Positions 17,283-26,325 of a DNA stretch of 64,000 bases are shown here, in pieces. Numbering within the stretch: the first letter of the stretch is position 1; every line of letters begins with the position of its first letter. The stretch is from Brucella pecoris. GTDB lineage: Bacteria; Pseudomonadota; Alphaproteobacteria; Rhizobiales; Rhizobiaceae. Made by a program: the position numbers and the translations under genes. The notes beneath the pieces were generated by a model. It saw nothing but the letters and a program-made list of their open reading frames with translations. It had not been told where the DNA came from and did no database searches. The stretch lies in assembly GCF_006376675.1 (NCBI RefSeq), contig NZ_VEWK01000003.1:186001-250000 (forward strand). Reading direction: 5' to 3'.

Positions 17283-18587
17283 TTAAGCCAGTTCGGCCTT
17301 AAGCGGTTTTCCAGCCACATAGGTTTCGACGATGGCGCGGTCATCGCCCAGCGTCTGTAACAGGAACAGTTCCTGCTCCAGCGTCGCACCAGCCGCCATG
17401 CGAAGCCGCATCGGTGATGTGGCCGATGAATCCAGCACCACAATATCGGCTTCCGTGCCCTCATCGAGCGTACCGATCTTGTCTTCCATGGAGAGCGCGC
17501 GGGCATTGCCGAGCGTCATCATGTAGAAGGACTGGAACGGATTCAGACGCTGTTCGCGTAGCTGCAGGATTTTGTAGCCTTCGTCCATGGTACGCAGCAT
17601 GGAGAAACTCGTGCCGCCACCAACGTCGGTTGCCACCGCCATGCGCACGCCCGACGCTTTCAGTCGGTCGCGGTCGAAGAGGCCTGAACCAAGGAACAGG
17701 TTGGAGGTCGGGCAGAAAACTGCAATCGAACCCGTTTCCGCCATGACACGCACTTCACGCTCTTCCAGATGGATCGAGTGGCCGAGCAGCGTCTTGCTAC
17801 CCAACAGGCCATAATGCTCATAAATGCCGAGATAGTCCGGCGCATCAGGATAGAGCGACTTGGTGAAGGAGATTTCGTCGTGGTTTTCCGAAAGATGTGT
17901 CTGGATGTAGCTGCCGGGATGCTCACGAACAAGCGCCTGGCTTGCTTCGAGCTGCTCCGGTGTCGACGTAATGGCAAAGCGCGGGGTGATTACATAATCG
18001 AGGCGGCCCTTGCCCTGCCAGCGCGCAATCAGCGCCTTCGTATCGTCATAGCCGGACTGTGCCGTGTCGCAGAGTGCGGGCGGCGCATTGCGATCCATCA
18101 TCACCTTGCCGCCAAGCATACGCATGTTGCGATGCTGCGAAGCGCGGAAATAGGCATCGACGCTCTGTGGATGCACGGAGCAATAAGCAACCGCCGTGGT
18201 GGTGCCATGGCGGATCAGCTCGTCAAGAAAGCGCTCCGCAATGAATTCGGCATGCTGCTCGTCGGCGAATTTCTGCTCCGCGACGAATGTATAGGTGTTG
18301 AGCCACTCCAAGAGATTGGCTGCATAGGAAGCGATCACCTGCGTCTGCGGATAATGGATATGCGTATCGATGAAACCGGGCAGGATCAGGTGTGGGCGAT
18401 GATCGGCGACGTTGACGTCGCTGCCTACCATGCTACTTACTTCGGCATAGTCTCCGAGGCGCAGGATGCGACCATCTTCAACAAGAACAGCACCGTCTTC
18501 GATATAACGATAGGCGGCATCGTCATCGAGACTCTGCGGTTCGTCACGAAAGGTCAGCACGCGGCCGCGGATCAGAAGCTTGGTCAT
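17283..18587 (-). CDS. guaD: Guanine deaminase
   Basis: A 434-residue amidohydrolase that converts guanine to xanthine. The metal-binding HIHYPQTQ motif at about residues 76-83 and HLSENHDE, LGHSIHLEERE and ATDVGGGTSFSML are typical of GuaD. The length is normal. It starts 14 bases after the puuD stop, so the two are probably co-transcribed and link guanine entry with urate oxidation. Confidence 0.94.
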   Translation of the reverse strand: MTKLLIRGRVLTFRDEPQSLDDDAAYRYIEDGAVLVEDGRILRLGDYAEVSSMVGSDVNVADHRPHLILPGFIDTHIHYPQTQVIASYAANLLEWLNTYTFVAEQKFADEQHAEFIAERFLDELIRHGTTTAVAYCSVHPQSVDAYFRASQHRNMRMLGGKVMMDRNAPPALCDTAQSGYDDTKALIARWQGKGRLDYVITPRFAITSTPEQLEASQALVREHPGSYIQTHLSENHDEISFTKSLYPDAPDYLGIYEHYGLLGSKTLLGHSIHLEEREVRVMAETGSIAVFCPTSNLFLGSGLFDRDRLKASGVRMAVATDVGGGTSFSMLRTMDEGYKILQLREQRLNPFQSFYMMTLGNARALSMEDKIGTLDEGTEADIVVLDSSATSPMRLRMAAGATLEQELFLLQTLGDDRAIVETYVAGKPLKAELA

Positions 18588-18601
18588 TTTCGTCGTGGTC
18601 C

Positions 18602-19837
18602 TTATTTCGGGCCTTGCGTGGCAGACTGGTACCAGGAGGCAAGAAGCTGGCGCTCTTCCTCGCTCACGCCGGTGACATTGGCGGGCGGCATGGCGTGCGA
18701 ACGACCTGCCTGCAAATAGATTTCACGCGCATGGGCTGCGATGTCCCGGTCGGTGTCCAGCACGACGCCCTTGGGCGGTGCAATGATGCCTTCCCAGCCC
18801 GGCTCCTTGGCATGGCACATGGCGCAGCGCCCCATAACGGTATCCCGCACTTTGTCAAAGTGCGGGTCCGAGATGAAAGATTGCTGCAATGCCGAAATCT
18901 TCTGTTCTTCCGGCTCGCCGGTCAGAACTTTCGGCACTGTCGACAGCCAGATGATGATGATGAACAAGATCACCGTGACCAGCCAGGTCCAGGCCGGGCT
19001 GCCCTTGCGGGCGTGCTGCGTGTTGAACCAATGACGGATCGTGACGCCCATCAGGAACACCAGCGAGGCGATGATCCAGTTGAATTGCGTCCCGAAAGCC
19101 AGCGGATAGTGGTTCGACAGCATCAGGAACAGAACAGGCAGCGTCAGATAGTTGTTATGCGTCGAACGCTGCTTGGCGATCTTGCCATATTTCGGATCCG
19201 GCTTGCGACCTGCGATCAGATCCGCCACCACGATCTTCTGGTTCGGAATGATAAGCATGAACACGTTGGCCGACATGATCGTGGCCGTGAAAGCGCCAAG
19301 ATGCAGGAAGGCAGCGCGTCCGGTGAACAGGTGCGTATAGCCCCAGGCAACAAATACGAGCACGACGTAGAGCATCACCATCAGCAACGTATCGCTCTTC
19401 CCGAGCATGAGCTTGCAGATCGTGTTGTAAGCGATCCAGCCAAAGGCCAGCGAAGCGATCGAGATGCCAATGGCGACCGGGCGCGAGACATCGAGAACAT
19501 TCGGATCGATCAGGTAAAGATCAGCTCCGGCGTAATAAACGATGCAGAGCAGAGTGAAACCCGACAGCCAGGTGGCGTAGGATTCCCATTTGAACCAGGT
19601 CAGGTGCTCAGGCATTTCGGCGGGCGCAACCAGATATTTCTGGATGTGGTAAAAGCCACCACCATGGACCTGCCATTCCTCGCCATGCGCACCGGCTGGC
19701 AAGCCGGGACGCTGGCGCAAGCCCAGATCGAGCGCAATGAAGTAAAAGGACGAGCCGATCCACGCAATCGCGGTAATCACATGCAGCCACCGCGCTGCGA
19801 AGCCCAGCCAGTCCCAGGCTACGGCGAAATCATACAT
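18602..19837 (-). CDS. puuD: Membrane urate hydroxylase PuuD with C-terminal cytochrome c domain
   Basis: A 411-residue protein. The N-terminal two thirds is a multi-helix membrane domain of the urate oxidase N type (AARWLHVITAIAWIGSSFYFI). The C-terminal third is a cytochrome c domain with CAMCH. PuuD oxidises urate to 5-hydroxyisourate and passes electrons to the respiratory chain instead of making hydrogen peroxide. I chose ATG 19837, behind GGGAG, rather than the open frame 25 codons longer. It is followed by guaD and is divergent from a LysR regulator. Confidence 0.93.
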   Translation of the reverse strand: MYDFAVAWDWLGFAARWLHVITAIAWIGSSFYFIALDLGLRQRPGLPAGAHGEEWQVHGGGFYHIQKYLVAPAEMPEHLTWFKWESYATWLSGFTLLCIVYYAGADLYLIDPNVLDVSRPVAIGISIASLAFGWIAYNTICKLMLGKSDTLLMVMLYVVLVFVAWGYTHLFTGRAAFLHLGAFTATIMSANVFMLIIPNQKIVVADLIAGRKPDPKYGKIAKQRSTHNNYLTLPVLFLMLSNHYPLAFGTQFNWIIASLVFLMGVTIRHWFNTQHARKGSPAWTWLVTVILFIIIIWLSTVPKVLTGEPEEQKISALQQSFISDPHFDKVRDTVMGRCAMCHAKEPGWEGIIAPPKGVVLDTDRDIAAHAREIYLQAGRSHAMPPANVTGVSEEERQLLASWYQSATQGPK

Positions 19838-19986
19838 CAGGTACTCCCATTTCTCGGCTCTTTTCTTGACCCACTTTTGGGGCCCATTGTTCGTTGTTGC
19901 ATTATGTGCCAAAGGAATCAGGTTCAGGGAACGTCACATCACGACCAGCACTTTCAAAAAAATCTAGACAATCGTGGAGGGGACGT

Positions 19987-20901
19987 ATGTCATATCTTGA
20001 TAATCTGCGCGTTTTTGTGCGCGTTGTCGAATTGGGAAATCTATCTGCGGCGGGTCGCGACCAGCGCGCATCGCCAGCAGTTGCAAGCAATCGAATCAAG
20101 GAGTTGGAGAAGCACCTGGGGGTCAGGCTCTTCAACCGGACGACGCGCAAGCTCACGCCGACAGAACACGGTCGCGTATTCTACGACGGAGCATTGAAAA
20201 TCCTCGAAGCCGTGGATGAAGCGGAAGCGGCTGTGGCGGAATTAGCAAAGAATCCGAAGGGATCGATTCGCATCACGGCTCCGCTTGGCTTCGGAAGACG
20301 GCTGATTGCATCGGGAATTCCAGAGTTTCACGACAAATATCCGGACATCGAAGTGCGGCTTCGCCTGTCCGATCATGAAGTCGATATCATGAGCGAAGGC
20401 GTCGATGTGGCGTTCAAGCTTGGCGTTCTGGAGAATTCAAACCTGCGTATGCGTGGCATCATGAATTGCGAGCGCGTGATCTGTGCAGCGCCTGAATATC
20501 TCGAGAAACACGGGGTTCCGCAGTCACCTGACGAGTTGCTTGGCGACAAGCATGACTGTCTTTTGCTGCGCTTTCCGGGCTCGAAGGAATATTACTGGTC
20601 GCTGCAGACGGCAGAAGGTCTGCGCAAATTCGAAGTCACCGGGCCATATGACTCGGATGACGGCGACGTATTGACGCAATGGGCGCTCGGCGGGCGCGGC
20701 ATCATCAACAAGCCGCTGTTCGAAGTGAAGGAATATATCCGCGACGGACGGCTGGTTCCCATCCTCGAAAGCACGCCACCGGCGCCGATCCAGCTTGCTG
20801 CGATCTATCCGCACAAGCGCTTTCAGGACCCGAAGGTGCGTCTCATCATCGATTTCATGACGGAACGGTGTCAGCGACTGATCCGCGAGGTCTTGGCATA
20901 G
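19987..20901 (+). CDS. LysR-family transcriptional regulator, divergent from puuD
   Basis: A 304-residue LysR protein. The N-terminal helix-turn-helix is in FVRVVELGNLSAAGRDQRASPAVASNRI and LEKHLGVRLFNRTTRKLTPT, followed by an effector domain of normal length. The start at 19987 has GGAGGGG upstream. It lies between puuD-guaD and the xdh-uraH cluster, so control of purine catabolism is a reasonable inference. The ligand is not known. Confidence 0.87.
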   Translation: MSYLDNLRVFVRVVELGNLSAAGRDQRASPAVASNRIKELEKHLGVRLFNRTTRKLTPTEHGRVFYDGALKILEAVDEAEAAVAELAKNPKGSIRITAPLGFGRRLIASGIPEFHDKYPDIEVRLRLSDHEVDIMSEGVDVAFKLGVLENSNLRMRGIMNCERVICAAPEYLEKHGVPQSPDELLGDKHDCLLLRFPGSKEYYWSLQTAEGLRKFEVTGPYDSDDGDVLTQWALGGRGIINKPLFEVKEYIRDGRLVPILESTPPAPIQLAAIYPHKRFQDPKVRLIIDFMTERCQRLIREVLA

Positions 20902-20980
20902 AACGGCTAACACCGTTCTATGCCTTTGTTTTTAATTTACTATTTCGCGGGATCCGTTTCGCTCTTTGTTGGAAACGCTC

Positions 20981-21009
20981 AAAGAAAAACCCGCCGGATC
21001 AGGCGGGTT
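20981..21009 (-). terminator. Intrinsic terminator overlapping the xdhC stop codon
   Basis: AACCCGCC at 20988-20995 pairs with GGCGGGTT at 21002-21009 around a six-base loop that contains the xdhC TGA. On the minus strand a TTTTTCTTT run follows. The stem also lies about 90 bases past the convergent LysR gene. Confidence 0.85.
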
Positions 21010-21826
21010 GCGATACACGTGCAGATGTCAGAACCGCCGTCAGAACTTCGGCTGCGGCCAATGCCGCAATGACTTCGGGCCGCTTATCCTTCACCACAGC
21101 TCCGCCGACGGGACAGACCAGATTTTCAAAAAGATTGTCGTTACCGATTTCGCGTTTCAACCAATTTTTGAAAGTGGCTTTTTTGGTCTTCGAGCCGATC
21201 ATGCCGACATAGACGGCATCGCGCCGCTGCAAAGCCTCGGTGACAATCAGAAAATCCAGCGCATGGTCATGGGTGAGGACGATGAAAGCGCTGCCCGGCG
21301 GTGCGGAACGCACCACCTGCTCCGGCATGGCCGAAAGACAGGTTTCGATGCCCGGTACATCGCAAGCCATCAGCTCCGCTTCGCGCGTATCCACCAGAAC
21401 GACGCGGACAGGCGTAAGCGAGAGAGCATTTGCCAATGCATCGCCAACGTGCCCCGCACCGAAGACATAGACATGCGGGCGCGTGGCTATTTCCGCATCC
21501 ACCTTGCCGACAAGCTCGTCGGTGAGCCCGCGACTGACACGCCTGAAGCTCAAGCCCACCCTTCCGCCACAGCACTGGCCGATTTCGGGGCCAAGTGGAA
21601 CATCCATGGGTGAATCCCTGCCGCCAGCCAAGATTTTCCGGGCATGGTCAATCGCCATATATTCAAGCTGGCCGCCGCCGATGGTCCGGAAGATCATATC
21701 GCGGGCAACCAGCATCCACGCCCCGGCATCGCGGGGCGCAGAGCCTCTCACATCGGTAACTTCAACCAGCACACTGTCGGGACGCCGGTTGAGAAAAGCC
21801 CGGATATCGTCGCGTGCACCCGGCAT
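20999..21826 (-). CDS. xdhC: Xanthine dehydrogenase accessory protein XdhC
   Basis: A 275-residue XdhC/CoxI-family protein. The N-terminal motif VTDVRGSAPRDAGAWMLV is followed by GGGQLEY and a Rossmann-type half (VYVFGAGHVGDALANAL). XdhC binds molybdenum cofactor and inserts its sulfurated form into xanthine dehydrogenase. ATG 21826 is four bases after the xdhB stop, and the frame upstream of it overlaps xdhB and is not used. It is the last gene of uraH-xdhA-xdhB-xdhC. Confidence 0.93.
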   Translation of the reverse strand: MPGARDDIRAFLNRRPDSVLVEVTDVRGSAPRDAGAWMLVARDMIFRTIGGGQLEYMAIDHARKILAGGRDSPMDVPLGPEIGQCCGGRVGLSFRRVSRGLTDELVGKVDAEIATRPHVYVFGAGHVGDALANALSLTPVRVVLVDTREAELMACDVPGIETCLSAMPEQVVRSAPPGSAFIVLTHDHALDFLIVTEALQRRDAVYVGMIGSKTKKATFKNWLKREIGNDNLFENLVCPVGGAVVKDKRPEVIAALAAAEVLTAVLTSARVSQPA

Positions 21827-21830
21827 CGTC

Positions 21831-24185
21831 CTAGCCCTTTTGCTTGCGGAGCCGTTCGATGGCCATGAGCACACGTTCCGGTGTCGCAGGCGCATCGAGA
21901 CGCGGACAGGTCTTGTGATCCGCCACACTGGCAATGGCATCGGCCAGGGCATGCAGCACCGACAGCCCAAGCGGCAGCGGCGGTTCGCCGACAGCCTTGG
22001 AGCGATGGATCGTCGGCTCATAGGCCTCGGACCAGTCGGTCAGCGCGACATTGAAGATCTTGGGCCGGTCAGACGCCAATGGAATCTTGTAGGTGGAAGG
22101 CGCATGGGTGCGAAGCCGCCCCTTATCGTCCCACACAAGCTCCTCTGTCGTCAGCCAGCCCATGCCCTGCACGAAGCCGCCTTCAACCTGACCGATATCG
22201 ATGGCGCGGTTCAGGGAACGCCCGGTATCATGCAGAATATCGGTGCGCTCCACCACATATTCGCCAGTCAGAGTATCGACGGAAACTTCGGAACAGGCTG
22301 CTCCGTAAGCATAGTAATAGAAGGCATGGCCCCGGCCCTTGGCGCGGTCCCAGTGGATTTTCGGCGTCTTGTAGTGACCTGCCGCCGATAGCTGCACGCG
22401 ACCGATAAAGGCCTGCTTCACGAGATCGTTGAAGCTGATTTCCTGATTGCCGACGCGAACCCGGTTGGGGAGGAAGACCACCTGATCCTCCGGCACCTGA
22501 TATTGCTGTGCCGCAAAATGGATGAGACGCTTCTTGATCTGTCGGGCGGCGTCCTGTGCGGCCATGCCATTGAGATCGGCACCGGAAGAAGCCGCCGTTG
22601 GCGCTGTGTTCGGCACCTTGGCGGTGGTCGTCGCAGTGATCTTCACCCGGTCGATGTCGATCTGGAATTCCTCGGCCACAACCTGCGCCACTTTCATATG
22701 GAGCCCCTGCCCCATTTCCGTGCCGCCATGGTTCATATGCACCGAGCCGTCATTATAGACATGCACCAGAGCGCCAGCCTGATTGGACTCCGTCTTGGTG
22801 AAGGAAATGCCGAATTTAACCGGCGTCAGCGCCATGCCCCGCTTCACATAGCGACTTTTCGCATTGAATTCGTGAATTGCTTCGCGGCGCTTCGCGTAAT
22901 CGCAACTTTCCTCGAGTTCCGAAACGATGCGCTGGATGATGCAATCTTCGACCTTCTGATGGTACGGGGTGACGTTGCGCGTCCCATCCTTACCCATCTC
23001 GTCGTAGAAATTGCGCTTGCGGATTTCGAGCGGGTCTTTGCCGACAGCGAAAGCCACTTCATCGATGACGCGTTCAGCACCAACCATGCCCTGCGGGCCG
23101 CCAAAACCGCGAAATGCCGTATTCGACACGGTATTCGTATAAAGCGGCGCCGACTGTGCATGGACCGCCGGGAAGAAATAGGCATTGTCGCAGTGAAACA
23201 GTGCGCGGTCGCCGACCGGCCCGGAAAGGTCTGCCGAGAATCCGGCATTGAGGGCGAACAGATAGTCGATGCCCAGAATATTGCCTTCATCGTCGAAGCC
23301 GACTTCATAATCGATAACGAAGTCATGACGCTTGCCGGTCGAGGTCATATCCTCATCGCGGTCGAGCCTGATCTTCATGGCGCGTTTGTGCTTCTTGGCG
23401 GCAATGGCGGCAATGGCCGCCCACTGGTTGGCCTGCGTTTCCTTGCCGCCGAAGCCACCACCCATGCGGCGCACTTCCACGGTCACGGAATGGCTCGGCA
23501 CGCCCAGCGCATGGGCAACCAGATGCTGGGTTTCGCTCGGTCCTTGTGTTGAGCAATAGACGGTGACGTCTTCATCCTCGCCGGGAATAGCCAGCGAAAC
23601 CTGGCCTTCCAGATAGAAATGATCCTGCCCACCGAGATACATGCGGTTCTTGATACGGTGCGGCGCGGCGTCGATGGCCGCACGTGCGTCACCGCGCTTC
23701 AACGTCAGCGGCGTGGTGACAAGCCGGTCCTTGAGGCCGTCCAGTGCATCGATGGAATAGATGCCTGCCACTTCCTCATACTCAATTTTCGCCAGACGCG
23801 CGGCGCGGCGCGCCTGATCGCGGGTTTTCGCGATCACCGCAAAGATCGGCTGGCCGTGAAACTCGACCTTGTCGACGGCAAAGATCGGATCGTCATGCAT
23901 GCCCGATGGCGAAACATCGTTTTCACCGGGCACATCCTTGTAGGTCAGAACGTCGACCACACCGGGAGCAGCGCGCACTGCCGACAAATCAATGGACTTG
24001 AATGAGCCATGTGCGACGGAGGAATAGCCGACCCCGATATGCAACGTGCCCTCGGGCTCCGGTATATCGTCGATATAGACCGCCGTTCCCGTCACATGCT
24101 TGTGCGCGGAATCGTGCTTCTGATCGGTGGCGACGCCACCGACAATACGGGCGGCTTTCAATGTGTTTGCAGGATGCTTGTTCAT
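21831..24185 (-). CDS. xdhB: Xanthine dehydrogenase, molybdenum-binding subunit
   Basis: A 784-residue subunit that binds the molybdopterin cofactor and hydroxylates hypoxanthine and xanthine to urate. The motifs GGGFGGKE and AFRGFGGPQG are present, with the catalytic Glu in KAVGEPPLPLG near the C-terminus. I chose ATG 24185 with GAGGAGG upstream over the frame 12 codons longer. It lies ten bases after xdhA. Confidence 0.95.
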   Translation of the reverse strand: MNKHPANTLKAARIVGGVATDQKHDSAHKHVTGTAVYIDDIPEPEGTLHIGVGYSSVAHGSFKSIDLSAVRAAPGVVDVLTYKDVPGENDVSPSGMHDDPIFAVDKVEFHGQPIFAVIAKTRDQARRAARLAKIEYEEVAGIYSIDALDGLKDRLVTTPLTLKRGDARAAIDAAPHRIKNRMYLGGQDHFYLEGQVSLAIPGEDEDVTVYCSTQGPSETQHLVAHALGVPSHSVTVEVRRMGGGFGGKETQANQWAAIAAIAAKKHKRAMKIRLDRDEDMTSTGKRHDFVIDYEVGFDDEGNILGIDYLFALNAGFSADLSGPVGDRALFHCDNAYFFPAVHAQSAPLYTNTVSNTAFRGFGGPQGMVGAERVIDEVAFAVGKDPLEIRKRNFYDEMGKDGTRNVTPYHQKVEDCIIQRIVSELEESCDYAKRREAIHEFNAKSRYVKRGMALTPVKFGISFTKTESNQAGALVHVYNDGSVHMNHGGTEMGQGLHMKVAQVVAEEFQIDIDRVKITATTTAKVPNTAPTAASSGADLNGMAAQDAARQIKKRLIHFAAQQYQVPEDQVVFLPNRVRVGNQEISFNDLVKQAFIGRVQLSAAGHYKTPKIHWDRAKGRGHAFYYYAYGAACSEVSVDTLTGEYVVERTDILHDTGRSLNRAIDIGQVEGGFVQGMGWLTTEELVWDDKGRLRTHAPSTYKIPLASDRPKIFNVALTDWSEAYEPTIHRSKAVGEPPLPLGLSVLHALADAIASVADHKTCPRLDAPATPERVLMAIERLRKQKG

Positions 24186-24195
24186 GATTGCCTCC

Positions 24196-25686
24196 TCACG
24201 CCGCCACGATTTCAGCCGCACGCAGCGGCGTGTAACTGCCTTCCGTTTCGGCGAAGAAACGCCGCAACAAATTGCGCGCCGCGAGCAGCCGGTAATCCGC
24301 TGTCGCGCGCATATCGCTCAAGGGCGTATAGTCCTGTGAATAGGCTTCCAATGCCGCTTCAACTGCAGCCTCGGTCCAAGGCTTGGCCGTCAGGGCTGCT
24401 TCCACCGCTCTGGCGCGTTTCGGCGTTGCGGCCATGCCGCCATAGGCGATGCGAACCGTCTCCACATTGCCGGCGGCGTCGAGCGTCAGATAGAAAGCCC
24501 CGAGCGTCGCCGTAATGTCTTCTTCGAAGCGCTTCGACACCTTGTAGATGGCAAAATGGCTGCCAACGACCGGAACCGGCACATGCACAGCCTCGACAAA
24601 CTCGCCGGGCTGGCGATCCTGCTTGCCATAAGCGATGAAGAACTCTTCCAGCGGTATGGTGCGGCGCTCCGCCCCTTTGCGCAGAGTCAGCTTTGCATTG
24701 AGCGCGATCAGCGGCGGCGGCGTGTCGCCAATTGGCGAACCATTGGCGATATTGCCGCCGATGGTTCCCATGTTACGCACCTGCTCACCACCGATGCGGT
24801 TGATGAGGCTCCCAAGCTGCGGAATGCGCTTGGCGAGAAATCCGAACGCTTCCGTGTAGGTCACACCTGCACCGATGGTAACGACACCGTTTTCCTCGCG
24901 GATGGAACGCAGTTCCTCCAGATGGCCTATGAAGACGACCGGGGAAATGTCGCGCATCATCTTGGTCACCCATAGCCCCACATCAGTCGAACCGGCAACG
25001 ATAGTTGCCTTCGGCTCTACGGCCAGAAGGGTCGCGAAATCATCGAGATCGCCAGGCACGACCAGGCGGTCCTTGCCTTCACCCACTTCCACCCGCACAC
25101 CGTCGCGCATGGCTGTCATCTGTTTAAGAACATGGGCGCGCTCGGCTGCAAGCGGGTCTTCCATGACTGTACCGTAGTCGGAAATGATGCGGGCGGCGCG
25201 CATGATCGCCTCATAGCCCGTGCAGCGGCAAAGATTGCCCTGCAGGGCTTTTTCAATCTGCGCATCGGCTGGTTTCGGTTCGCGCATCCACAGAGCGTAG
25301 AGCGACATGACGAAGCCCGGCGTGCAAAAACCGCATTGCGAGCCATGAAACTCAATCATCGCCTTTTGCACCGGATGGAGATCACCATCGGCCCCGCGCA
25401 GGTGCTCGATCGTTACGACATGACAGCCATCCAGCGAGCCCATGAAGCGGATGCAGGCATTGACGCTCTCATAAACGAGCTTGCCGTCCGAAATCTTGCC
25501 AACCAGCACCGTGCACGCACCGCAATCGCCTTCGCCGCAACCTTCCTTGGTGCCGCGCAGCTTGGCGGACAGCCGCAGATAGTCGAGCAGCGTTTCGGTC
25601 GGGGAAACACGGTCGAGTTCGATCTTTTCACCGTTCAGAAGAAAGCGGATCGTGTGTCGCACGGACTGGTGCACAGACTGGTTCAT
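24196..25686 (-). CDS. xdhA: Xanthine dehydrogenase, iron-sulfur and FAD subunit
   Basis: A 496-residue subunit that carries electrons from the molybdenum centre to NAD+. The N-terminal 2Fe-2S domain has CGEGDCGACTV. The helical 2Fe-2S domain has CGFCTPGFVMSL and CRCTGYE. The FAD domain follows (GSTDVGLWVTK, IGGNIANGSPIGDTPP). I chose ATG 25686, which has GGGAG nine bases upstream, over a TTG three codons earlier. It starts five bases after uraH. Confidence 0.95.
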   Translation of the reverse strand: MNQSVHQSVRHTIRFLLNGEKIELDRVSPTETLLDYLRLSAKLRGTKEGCGEGDCGACTVLVGKISDGKLVYESVNACIRFMGSLDGCHVVTIEHLRGADGDLHPVQKAMIEFHGSQCGFCTPGFVMSLYALWMREPKPADAQIEKALQGNLCRCTGYEAIMRAARIISDYGTVMEDPLAAERAHVLKQMTAMRDGVRVEVGEGKDRLVVPGDLDDFATLLAVEPKATIVAGSTDVGLWVTKMMRDISPVVFIGHLEELRSIREENGVVTIGAGVTYTEAFGFLAKRIPQLGSLINRIGGEQVRNMGTIGGNIANGSPIGDTPPPLIALNAKLTLRKGAERRTIPLEEFFIAYGKQDRQPGEFVEAVHVPVPVVGSHFAIYKVSKRFEEDITATLGAFYLTLDAAGNVETVRIAYGGMAATPKRARAVEAALTAKPWTEAAVEAALEAYSQDYTPLSDMRATADYRLLAARNLLRRFFAETEGSYTPLRAAEIVAA

Positions 25687-25691
25687 GGCGC

Positions 25692-26057
25692 TCAACTCCC
25701 GCGATAGGTGGAATAGGAAAAGGGCGAAACGAGAAGCGGTACATGATAATGCGCTTTTTCATCGGAAATGCCAAAGCGCAGTGGGACAACATCGAGGAAC
25801 GGAATGGCATCGTCGGTCTTGCCGAAATACTCGCCGACGTGGAACAGAAGCTCGTAGGAGCCGGTCCGCAGATTCTCGCCCGACAGCAACGGCTCGCTGC
25901 AACGGCCATCGTCATTGGTGCGAATTTCCCGGATCGGTTCGGCCTGCTGATTCTCGACGCGGCGTAATTCGATGCGCAGATTTGCGGCCGGTTTACCGCT
26001 TACCGTGTCGAGGACATGCGTCGTCAACCGGCCATTACCGCTGTTTTCCTGACCCAT
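25692..26057 (-). CDS. uraH: 5-hydroxyisourate hydrolase (transthyretin-like)
   Basis: A 121-residue transthyretin-related protein that hydrolyses 5-hydroxyisourate to OHCU. The N-terminal [14 protein letters not shown] motif and the C-terminal YRGS end are the family hallmarks. I chose ATG 26057, with AGGAG at a normal distance, over a GTG two codons upstream. It heads the uraH-xdhABC operon and is divergent from the puuE-uraD fusion gene. Confidence 0.94.
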   Translation of the reverse strand: MGQENSGNGRLTTHVLDTVSGKPAANLRIELRRVENQQAEPIREIRTNDDGRCSEPLLSGENLRTGSYELLFHVGEYFGKTDDAIPFLDVVPLRFGISDEKAHYHVPLLVSPFSYSTYRGS

Positions 26058-26325
26058 TTGCACTCCTGCAGCTTGCTGATTCTCTAATCAAGTAGACTGG
26101 AAAATGTTACAAGCTTTTGATTTCCGGTGGTTTATTTCGGCCCAACGTCGCCATTGGCTGTGGGGGCCGCAAACCACACCATGTTCCCAGCATTCAGTAT
26201 TTCTCGATCCCTCTCATAGCGAAAGATGGTTATCGTTGGATGTCTTTCAAATTTTTGAAGGGGAATAATAGCGATAAATCTTTATTATCATGGGTAAAAC
26301 GAACGAAAATGAGGGAAGACCCGAA

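Noticed and set aside
18614..20197. A 527-codon plus-strand open frame across puuD
   Set aside because: It overlaps puuD antisense and then runs out of frame into the LysR gene. The protein pattern is that of a shadow.
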